Of a stretch of DNA of 45,839 bases, positions 39,801 through 45,839 are shown in pieces. A program made the translations under genes and the position numbers. Origin of the DNA: an uncultured Christensenella sp. (GTDB lineage: Bacteria > Bacillota > Clostridia > Christensenellales > Borkfalkiaceae); assembly GCA_910586365.1 (NCBI GenBank), contig CAJUGP010000014.1, positions 1 through 45,839 of the forward strand, read 5' to 3'. How positions within the stretch are numbered: position 1 is the stretch's first letter; each line of letters opens with the position of its first letter. The notes beneath the pieces were generated by a model, which was not told the origin of the DNA, did not search any database, and saw only the letters and a program-made list of their open reading frames with translations.

Positions 39801-42800
39801 AACGTGACGATCGGTGGAAACCGTATAAACGCCGTTTTGAACGTGACGCAGGAAGATATCGCGTTTGTCGTCGACGGCGTGGCGGCGCGCGTGCGGTTCA
39901 GCGAATTCAAGGATATTGCATCGGCGGTTTCGTCGCTCTACAAACAGCTTGCCTCTGCCGTGAACGGCATGATCGTCACGGGCGAAGAGGACGGTTTGCT
40001 TGCCGACGACATCGAAGCACTTATGGTCAAACTCGGCGTAACGGAATTATTCGCAAGCTTTGCGCAGAAATTCGACGCGTCGTTGCTTGCTCAAATCGCG
40101 ATCGGCGCGCCCGTACGCGCGGACGGAATCTGCACGCTGTCGTTCGGCGCGTTCAAAGCGGAATTGCTGAACGCGGGAGAAAACAGACTCCTCGGTGCGG
40201 TGCTGTCGTATGAGGACGAAAAATTCGCGCTTACGGGCGGTCTTAGCGTGTTCGAGGGCGGCGTGCCCGCCATGCCTGCGGGCGATTATCTCGGCGCGGA
40301 CGATTTTATCGAGCTGCTCGATTACGCGAGCGCCGCCGTCAATACGCTTACGGCGGGCAATCTTACCGTTTCGTTCCGAAAAGGCAACGTTGTTTCGACG
40401 CAGACGGAGAACGGCGCGGAACAGACAACGCAGTATGACGTGAGCGGTAAGATACAATATTATTCGGGCGGTAAATATCCTTTCGTGATCAACACGGCGG
40501 ATAAAGCCGTAACGGTAAACGCCGATCTGTATTTGCACGTCGAATTTTCTTACGTCGATCAAAACAAAAACGGCGAAGGGATCTTCCTGAACCTTGATTT
40601 GCTCGATTACGACGAGAACGGTGTTTTGGATTTCTTCGTTACGCTCTCCCGCTTTGCCGCGGACGATGCGCGATACATGCCGCTCAAACTCTATGCCGAT
40701 GCAAACGAAATCGTAAACATTCTTGCCTGCGGCTGCGCGCTGCTCGGCGTTGATTTCGATTTGGTAAACGATTATCTTATTTCGCATTATCTCGACGTAA
40801 AAACGACGGCGCAGCTCCGCGCGCTCGGTTCGTCGCTGTTGAAGTCGTTCGGGATCGGCGATCTGTTCGCCGCGTTTGCGGGCGGAGCGGCTGTTTCGCA
40901 AGAGCAGACGGAAACCTTCATTCGGGATATCGTGATCGGAAAAGAATTGTTTACGATCGAGGCGGGCGGCGTTCGCATCGAGGTCGGCAAGACTTCTTCG
41001 CCCGACGAAACGGGCGCGATGCGTTCGTATCTGACGGGCGTCGGCGTGCTTGCGGGCGATACCTGCGTCGAAGTTGCGATCGACGCGCTTTCCGCGGTTT
41101 TTGTGCCGACCGTTACGCTCGACGAAAGTTATTTCAAGCTCGAAGGGGTCGCGCGGCTCCTCAAACTGCTTGCAACGAGCGCGACGCAGCCCGACGACGC
41201 AAGCGAAACGGGTTATGCGCTCGGCGATCATTATTATATCGACGGAAAAATCACACTCAATATGGTGTTAAATCTGTTCGGCGGAATTTCCGTCAAGGGC
41301 GTGGACGTTAAGCTGGCTCTTTCGGTAAGCGTCGGCGAGAACGGGGAGGTTTCCCTCGATCTCCATGTGGAAGTGCCCGGCGTCGCCGTGACGAGTTTCG
41401 TTGCGATCAACGGCAAAACGGTAACCGATATCACGCTCAAAGAGGGCATGATTTACATAAAACGCGTCCAGCACAGCTATTACGACGGATCGAAAGAGAA
41501 ATTTTATCCCAGCCCCGTGACCGTATACCGCGTGATGCCGCTTGCTTCGTTTACGGACGATCTTATCAATCAGCTTGCGTTTGCGCTTAATTTCGGGAAA
41601 CTCATCACCGATAATCTGGGCAGTACGGGCGGCGACGGCGCGCAGACGCCCGCCGAAACGCAAGACTTCGGCGCGATCTTCAAAAGCTATATCGTTTCCT
41701 GCGTTTATGCGGAAAATACCGACGGCACGTGCGATTATACGCTTACGCTGAACGGCGACAGTTTGTTAAAGGGGTATCTCGGCAACGTCGTCGTGCAAAT
41801 CGGGTCGGACTATCTTCCCGACGGCAGCGAAGTGATTTCCGATTTGGGAATTGCTACGACGCTTACGGTATCGGTGCTGAAAGTGGACGTTTCGGGCGCG
41901 CTGCGTTTTGAAAATCCATGCGGTATCACCGCAAACGAGATCACGACCGACGTGGCGGGCATCGTTTCAACGGCAATGGAGAAGGCGCTGAGCGAGGCGC
42001 AGAAAGCGGAATGGAAAGACATTCCGTATATCGAAGGGCAGACGACGAGCGTTTCCTACGTGCTTGCGGGCGAAACGATCGCAACGCAAGACGTTCTCTT
42101 CGACGGCAAAACGGGCGAATGCTATGCCGACTTAAAAGCGCCCGACAGCGCGCAGTTCGAGCATAAGGGATACGAAATCGTTTGGGATTTTTCGGGCGTA
42201 TTGCACGGGGACGACGGAAAATATTACGTTTCCGCCAACCAGATCATTTATGGATCGTATCGCGCGAAAACGTACCGCTTAACGCTGACCGATGGAAAAG
42301 ACTGGTCGGTGGCATTCGATTACGTGTACGGAACCGATTTGCTTGCGGAAATCAACAAAACGTTTGCAACGCAGCAATATTTCGCGGTTTCTTGTTCGCT
42401 CACGGCGGACGACGTGGCAAACGGCGAGCGCGAGGCGCTTGTCGTGTGGGAAACGCATAATTATTCGGTTACGTATTACGATCAAGACGGAAAGGAATTT
42501 GCAAAACAGTTCTACAAAGCGGACGCGGCGCTTACCTATCCCGAAAACGCGCCTGTGCGTGTGGGCTATCTGTTCGACGGCTGGCAGAACGCCGACGGCG
42601 TACGGATAGAGAACGGCAGCGCGGTGACGGCGGATACGGCGCTCTATCCCGTTTGGAAGATCGACGACAGCAAGGAAATCACCGTTCGCCTTTACAGCGA
42701 TTTGCGTTACGCGGACGCCGCGTTCGATCCCGATCGGGACGGCTATTACACCGAGGTAACGTTCGACGAGACGAGCGGGTACGCGCTTTCCGATTTGCGG

Positions 42801-43517
42801 TTGGAAGGCTATCAGCAAATGGGCTGGTGGTATCGGGAAGAAAACGGCGCATGGACTCGCGTAACAAACGTCGAAGGGAAAAACGGCGCGATCCTGTGGG
42901 CGGTTTGGATCCGTAATATCAAAGTCACCGTTACCAACTTCGCCAAGAAGAGTTCGACGTATACGATCGAAGGCAAAGTGGAAGGCGGCGCGGTTTACGG
43001 CAAACAGAGCAAAGAAATCTATCTTGCCGCGGGCATGAGCGAGAGCACGGCGGGCGTTTATACGATTTACAACGGCGACGGGAAAAAGTCGGATAATCTT
43101 AAATACGGCGACGAAATCGTGATCAATTACGGCGACGACGGCGTGGGCACGTTCTCCAATTCGGGTATGACTTCGTTCAACGCGCTTCTCTGGGGCGGCG
43201 CGTCTTACGGCGGGATCAGAATTACAAAAACGTTCCGCTACGGCGAAGGACTCTCGGTTTCGACGGAAAGCGCTTCGTACGTTTCCTTGAACACGTACAC
43301 CGTTACCTATCAAAACGAAAACGGCGAAACCATACAAACGGTGAGCGGCATTCGCGCCGATTTCCCTTACGACGCTTACGACAGTAGCGTTTACGTCGAC
43401 GAGCTTGCCGATCGCGATGGCATTGCCGTTCCCGTGAAAGAGGGATATACGGGCAGATGGGAGCACGTCGCCGTCGCGGGGAACATTACGGTGAAACCTG
43501 TTTACACCGCCGCGTAA
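36804..43517 (+). CDS. Giant modular membrane-anchored surface protein with InlB-like C-terminus
   Basis: 2237 residues. Residues 1-40 are strongly basic and cytoplasmic; 41-63 (QVLAMFSCFAILGVGIFAIG onward) is the only clear membrane segment, so the rest should be outside. After a unique region (about 70-360) come repeated units of about 195-275 residues. Equivalent strand-helix blocks begin near residues 407 (GVKLWLQNG), 626 (GVLFVDADGVKLKADV), 825 (ALYLALDGLKVKAQA), 1018 (DIAFVVDGVAARVRF) and 1294 (KLYADANEIVNIL). From about 1740 to the end there are InlB/Flg_new-like modules (for example RVGYLFDGWQNADGV, LEGYQQMGWWYREENG). No LPXTG, SLH or catalytic motif was found. Function unknown; adhesion or a long extracellular scaffold is likely. 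Confidence 0.85.
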   Translation: MKKRESGSELHTIQNEKRPRVVKKRSGKTAFKARRHRRLTQVLAMFSCFAILGVGIFAIGSIFNKADPNVVDPGFVTVSYELPSDGSLPSDHSALENVGYMNKRFAGQTKWYSEMHGATVANTMGINVNQSVNTYKQFDNETLIMADITASSMVNKARQFCYRGDEVIWRMGSGSSSSWATGAKGEDCFAKLSAMQWQEGTPYGHMSLASFTEKNGLPGTGFSVYVINEETLLSADAVVDHGDGTYSQTYYLDPATDKAPCHYVNQMVFTGDLPSLPSFNYITVTYTFDQSWQILRSEIDEQYTAVMGVSATCTSAYRTDFEYGTHKAESTAFDDYFKSHFGAPFTEPDVKQEVTPLNCLTSAFASVLTQPVTFDLSLCINGNAVAGKVYVDVGEMSLDTMEIRAQIGGVKLWLQNGTAFIEYGGMKIKLTVSELIELIGSITGSSGGLSLDTDALLGALAEGEFTYDEQSATLSSTLSLGFDLPVVFRFDIDEEGNVSLGNVIANIVVENLAVSSFDLGKLEIGASLQFGEGGLSALSAEEQAKFVDFAPLARDVLTVLRSEVLAIDLSYRGEGFAVEGALDIALGDLSSYDFNDLSACALAAQGTVRVTLGGAEKTVALAYRKGVLFVDADGVKLKADVKEGAALIGRLLSDEQNGQTEQTAFDLGAILSQVFSEDFARLFACAQTESGAEILILGTELLEKLGVNFALGEVKLTLGGGTIGASAFGVQVGVSASKNKIADVDETQYAAILPYVQPVLDLVKSEAISAAVRYENGALALGGTITFSLANRAAYGTLALSYEDGAAVCSKTLDFAYIYAEDGGALYLALDGLKVKAQARELVGVLTKLFANEIPAFDANADLLSVLEKLLAFDFGTLLNVSEQDETLSIVVYGSELLRALGIEFDLGNVSIDIHKTGAVEITALGAQITLTASEYAAPVLEGYTDVTELVARLPAVLEQKSVAFAGSFRMFVGNNAIDVEVTHGALGFADGLNLYAALNVTIGGNRINAVLNVTQEDIAFVVDGVAARVRFSEFKDIASAVSSLYKQLASAVNGMIVTGEEDGLLADDIEALMVKLGVTELFASFAQKFDASLLAQIAIGAPVRADGICTLSFGAFKAELLNAGENRLLGAVLSYEDEKFALTGGLSVFEGGVPAMPAGDYLGADDFIELLDYASAAVNTLTAGNLTVSFRKGNVVSTQTENGAEQTTQYDVSGKIQYYSGGKYPFVINTADKAVTVNADLYLHVEFSYVDQNKNGEGIFLNLDLLDYDENGVLDFFVTLSRFAADDARYMPLKLYADANEIVNILACGCALLGVDFDLVNDYLISHYLDVKTTAQLRALGSSLLKSFGIGDLFAAFAGGAAVSQEQTETFIRDIVIGKELFTIEAGGVRIEVGKTSSPDETGAMRSYLTGVGVLAGDTCVEVAIDALSAVFVPTVTLDESYFKLEGVARLLKLLATSATQPDDASETGYALGDHYYIDGKITLNMVLNLFGGISVKGVDVKLALSVSVGENGEVSLDLHVEVPGVAVTSFVAINGKTVTDITLKEGMIYIKRVQHSYYDGSKEKFYPSPVTVYRVMPLASFTDDLINQLAFALNFGKLITDNLGSTGGDGAQTPAETQDFGAIFKSYIVSCVYAENTDGTCDYTLTLNGDSLLKGYLGNVVVQIGSDYLPDGSEVISDLGIATTLTVSVLKVDVSGALRFENPCGITANEITTDVAGIVSTAMEKALSEAQKAEWKDIPYIEGQTTSVSYVLAGETIATQDVLFDGKTGECYADLKAPDSAQFEHKGYEIVWDFSGVLHGDDGKYYVSANQIIYGSYRAKTYRLTLTDGKDWSVAFDYVYGTDLLAEINKTFATQQYFAVSCSLTADDVANGEREALVVWETHNYSVTYYDQDGKEFAKQFYKADAALTYPENAPVRVGYLFDGWQNADGVRIENGSAVTADTALYPVWKIDDSKEITVRLYSDLRYADAAFDPDRDGYYTEVTFDETSGYALSDLRLEGYQQMGWWYREENGAWTRVTNVEGKNGAILWAVWIRNIKVTVTNFAKKSSTYTIEGKVEGGAVYGKQSKEIYLAAGMSESTAGVYTIYNGDGKKSDNLKYGDEIVINYGDDGVGTFSNSGMTSFNALLWGGASYGGIRITKTFRYGEGLSVSTESASYVSLNTYTVTYQNENGETIQTVSGIRADFPYDAYDSSVYVDELADRDGIAVPVKEGYTGRWEHVAVAGNITVKPVYTAA

Positions 43518-43529
43518 CGTAACATTCAG

Positions 43530-43562
43530 AAAACGCTTGCAGAATCTGCAAGCGTTTTTTTT
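43530..43562 (+). terminator. Terminator of the giant gene
   Basis: AAAACGCTTGC, loop AGAATCT, GCAAGCGTTTT followed by more T. It is 12 bases after the stop codon. Confidence 0.87.
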
Positions 43563-43567
43563 GCATA

Positions 43568-43597
43568 TAAAAAACACCCGCGGCAATGCCGCGGGTG
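43568..43597 (-). terminator. Terminator of the pyruvate:ferredoxin oxidoreductase gene
   Basis: On the minus strand CACCCGCGGC, loop ATT, GCCGCGGGTG (43597-43575) is followed by TTTTTTATA, as expected for the end of a minus-strand transcript. Confidence 0.87.
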
Positions 43598-43612
43598 CGT
43601 TTTGTTTTGCGA

Positions 43613-45811
43613 TTACTCTTTGCCTGCCATTTTCTTATAGCCTGCAAGACGCTGTTTGGAAGATTCCTCGGTTTTGCGGAACAGCTCTTCCGCGACCTCG
43701 GGCTGCGTCTTTTTGAGCGACGCATAACGCGTTTCGCCCAAGATGAACGATTGATAGTCGCCCGTCGGGTCTTTGCTGTCAAGCGAGAAGGGCGTTTCCG
43801 CCTGCGGGTTGTAACGGTAGAGGTGCCAATATCCGCAGTCGACCGCCGCCTTTTCTTCGGATTGCGATTTGCTCATGTTGATGCCGTGGTTGATGCAAGG
43901 CGCGTAGCAGATAATAAGCGAAGGTCCGTGGTAAGCCTCGGCTTCTTTCAGCGCTTTTACGAGCTGCGCTTTGTCTGCGCCCATGGCGCACTGCGCCACG
44001 TAAACATAGCCGTAGGATGCGGCGATCATGCCCAAATCCTTCTTTTTCACGCGTTTGCCCGAAGATGCGAACTTCGCAACCGCGCCGATCGGGGTGGACT
44101 TCGATGCCTGTCCGCCCGTGTTGGAATAAACTTCGGTGTCGAGCACAAGCACGTTCACGTCTTCGCCGCTTGCGAGCACGTGGTCGAGTCCGCCGTAACC
44201 GATGTCGTACGCCCAGCCGTCGCCGCCGATGATCCAGAACGATTTTTTAACGAGGCAGTCTTTATCGGCATAGATTTCTTTTTCGAGCGCGTCGCATTCG
44301 CAGCCGCAGTCTTTGCATTCTTCGATGCGCGCGATCAGCTCTTTCGCGGCAACTTTGCTCGCTTCGGCGTCGTCCATGCCTGCGATCCAGGCTTCGCACG
44401 CCGCTTTGCCTTCCGCCCATTCTTTCCACAGGTCGGCAAGCTTTGCGATCTTGTCTTTCAGCGTCGCTCTTCTTGCCTTGTAAGCGAGGTTCATGCCGTA
44501 ACCGAATTCGGCGTTATCCTCGAAGAGGGAGTTCGCCCAAGCCGGTCCGTGACCCTGTTTGTTGGTCGTATAAGGGCAGGTGGGGGAAGAACCGCCGTAA
44601 ATCGAAGAGCAGCCCGTTGCGTTTGCAACGATCATTCTGTCGCCGAAGAGCTGCGTGATCACTTTTACGTAAGGCGTTTCGCCGCAGCCTGCGCACGCGC
44701 CCGAGAACTCGAACAGCGAAGGCGTGAACTGTGATTTTTTCACGTCCGCCATCTTGACGGCAGAAAGGTCGACTTCGGGCAGGTCGACGCTGTATTCCCA
44801 ATTCTTCGTTTCCGCTGCTTCCATTTCCGCAAACGGCGCCATGGTAAGCGCTTTGTTACCCTTCATGCCGGGGCAGACGTCAACGCAGACGCCGCAGCCC
44901 ATACAGTCGAGCGGGGATACCTGAATGCGGAATTCGTGATTCGGAACGCCCGTTGCGGGTTTGGTTGCGAATCCTTCGGGTTTCTCCGTTCCCGCCGCAA
45001 CAAGCGCGGGGCGGATGCAGGCGTGCGGGCAAACGAACGCGCACTGGTTGCACTGAATGCAGTTTTCCATGATCCATTTGGGAACGGCAACCGCAACGCC
45101 GCGTTTTTCGTATTTGGTCGTGCCCGTGGGTACGGTGCCGTCGGCATTGAACGCCGAAGAGGGCAGCTTGTCGCCTTCCAAAGCAAGGATGGGCGCAACC
45201 ACGTTGCGGAAATAATCGTTGTCCGCAAGCGAGATCATCTCTGCGCCTTCCGTCGCGGTCGCCCACGATGCGGGAATGTCGATTTGGATCAAATGTTCTT
45301 TTGCCGAGTCGATCGCGTTGTAGTTCATCTGCACGATCGCGTCGCCCTTTCTCGCAAACGACTTGTAAGCCATTTTCTTCATCAGCTCAACCGCTTCCGC
45401 GTAGGGCATAATCTGTTCGTTGATGCAGAAGAACGCCGATTGCAGAATGGTGTTGGTTCTGCCGCCGAGACCGAGCTTTTTCGCAATGGAAATCGCGTCG
45501 ATCACATAGAGCTTCGCCTTTTTCTTGGCAAGCGCGTTTTTGACCTTGGCGGGAAGGTTCTTTTCCAGCTCTTCCACGCTCGTCCAAGGAGCGTTCAACA
45601 GGAAAGCGCCGCCTTTTTTCAGATCGCTGACCATGTCGTAGCGAATGATATACGAGGGGTTGTGGCAGGCAATGAAGTCCGCCGCGTCGATAAGGTATTC
45701 GCTCTGAATGGGGGACTTGCCGAAGCGCAGGTGCGAAACGGTGATGCCGCCCGATTTCTTGGAATCGTAGAAGAAATAAGCCTGCGCGTACATATCGGTA
45801 TGATCGCCGAT
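43613..45811 (-). CDS. nifJ: Pyruvate:ferredoxin (flavodoxin) oxidoreductase, C-terminal two thirds (truncated at contig end)
   Basis: About 732 codons of a protein normally near 1170 residues. It oxidises pyruvate to acetyl-CoA and CO2 and reduces ferredoxin, central in anaerobes. The frame continues past the Met at 45793 (IGDHTD precedes it) up to the adapter, so the true start lies outside. Visible parts: the gamma-type region (YDSKKSGGITVSHLRFGKSP), two [4Fe-4S] motifs (CIQCNQCAFVCPHAC and CMGCGVCVDVCPG), and the proximal-cluster Cys in GACAGCGETPY and NATGCSSIYGG. The thiamine diphosphate site is GDGWAYDIGYGGLDHV with DTEVYSNTGGQ. Confidence 0.96.
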   Translation of the reverse strand: MGDHTDMYAQAYFFYDSKKSGGITVSHLRFGKSPIQSEYLIDAADFIACHNPSYIIRYDMVSDLKKGGAFLLNAPWTSVEELEKNLPAKVKNALAKKKAKLYVIDAISIAKKLGLGGRTNTILQSAFFCINEQIMPYAEAVELMKKMAYKSFARKGDAIVQMNYNAIDSAKEHLIQIDIPASWATATEGAEMISLADNDYFRNVVAPILALEGDKLPSSAFNADGTVPTGTTKYEKRGVAVAVPKWIMENCIQCNQCAFVCPHACIRPALVAAGTEKPEGFATKPATGVPNHEFRIQVSPLDCMGCGVCVDVCPGMKGNKALTMAPFAEMEAAETKNWEYSVDLPEVDLSAVKMADVKKSQFTPSLFEFSGACAGCGETPYVKVITQLFGDRMIVANATGCSSIYGGSSPTCPYTTNKQGHGPAWANSLFEDNAEFGYGMNLAYKARRATLKDKIAKLADLWKEWAEGKAACEAWIAGMDDAEASKVAAKELIARIEECKDCGCECDALEKEIYADKDCLVKKSFWIIGGDGWAYDIGYGGLDHVLASGEDVNVLVLDTEVYSNTGGQASKSTPIGAVAKFASSGKRVKKKDLGMIAASYGYVYVAQCAMGADKAQLVKALKEAEAYHGPSLIICYAPCINHGINMSKSQSEEKAAVDCGYWHLYRYNPQAETPFSLDSKDPTGDYQSFILGETRYASLKKTQPEVAEELFRKTEESSKQRLAGYKKMAGKE

Positions 45812-45812
45812 G

Positions 45813-45839
45813 AGATCGGAAGAGCGTCGTGTAGGGAAA
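45813..45839. other. Illumina TruSeq adapter read-through (assembly artefact)
   Basis: The final 27 bases, beginning AGATCGGAAGAGCGTCGTGT, match the standard Illumina TruSeq universal adapter (reverse-complement form). The coding frame of nifJ fits up to 45811 and breaks there. These bases are not genomic. Confidence 0.97.

Overview
The window looks like a contig end from an uncultured anaerobic member of the Bacillota, class Clostridia. The evidence is the Firmicutes gene order rimP-nusA-ylxR-ylxQ-infB-rbfA-nrnA-truB-ribF, an infC-rpmI-rplT operon with a leader attenuator, pyruvate:ferredoxin oxidoreductase, many Cys-lipidated lipoproteins and textbook sigma-A promoters. The base composition is fairly GC-rich (GGC/GCG/CGC codons are common) but intergenic regions are AT-rich. 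A Christensenellales-type gut lineage would fit, but this is only an impression. No tRNA, rRNA, CRISPR array, insertion sequence or phage gene was seen, and no gene-free stretch exceeds 300 bases.

Layout. (1) 1-12242, plus strand: a glycan-utilisation cluster. It holds a sugar ABC-transporter solute-binding protein (cut by the left edge), two paralogous parallel beta-helix lipoproteins with a conserved three-Asp signature, a multi-domain surface lipoprotein carrying two G9 tracts, a GH127-like cytoplasmic arabinofuranosidase, and a GH78-like rhamnosidase interrupted by one in-frame TAG. Together they suggest capture, trimming and intracellular breakdown of a plant or mucin-type glycan. (2) 12281-16359: infC-rpmI-rplT behind a promoter and attenuator, then a SpoU-type rRNA methyltransferase, a YebC-family protein and proA. 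(3) 16385-17094, minus strand: a Nudix hydrolase and a small HTH regulator. (4) 17320-21413: minD with an overlapping small gene that may be a divergent minE, then nrdR, ispG, and a PolC-derived protein reduced to N-terminal, OB and exonuclease parts. (5) 21446-30769: the rimP-nusA-infB-truB-ribF translation operon, extended by a membrane metalloprotease-like gene and an endonuclease IV-like gene through stop/start overlaps. (6) 30785-33300: an M24 aminopeptidase (possibly leaderless), efp and a PhnP-like metallo-hydrolase. (7) 33332-36635: a small minus-strand lipoprotein, then a plus-strand operon of a TM1266-type regulator and a complete NrtA/SsuA-type ABC importer. This operon is preceded by a structured leader that looks like a riboswitch with a terminator overlapping the ribosome-binding site. 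(8) 36718-43562: a single-gene unit encoding a 2237-residue membrane-anchored surface protein made of repeated modules, with a palindromic operator candidate in its promoter. (9) 43575-45812, minus strand: the C-terminal two thirds of pyruvate:ferredoxin oxidoreductase, cut by the contig end. The last 27 bases (45813-45839) are Illumina adapter, not genome.

The strongest candidates for something undescribed are the leader RNA plus TM1266/ABC operon, the exonuclease-only PolC relative at the polC locus, the minimal MinE-like partner of MinD, and the giant modular surface protein.
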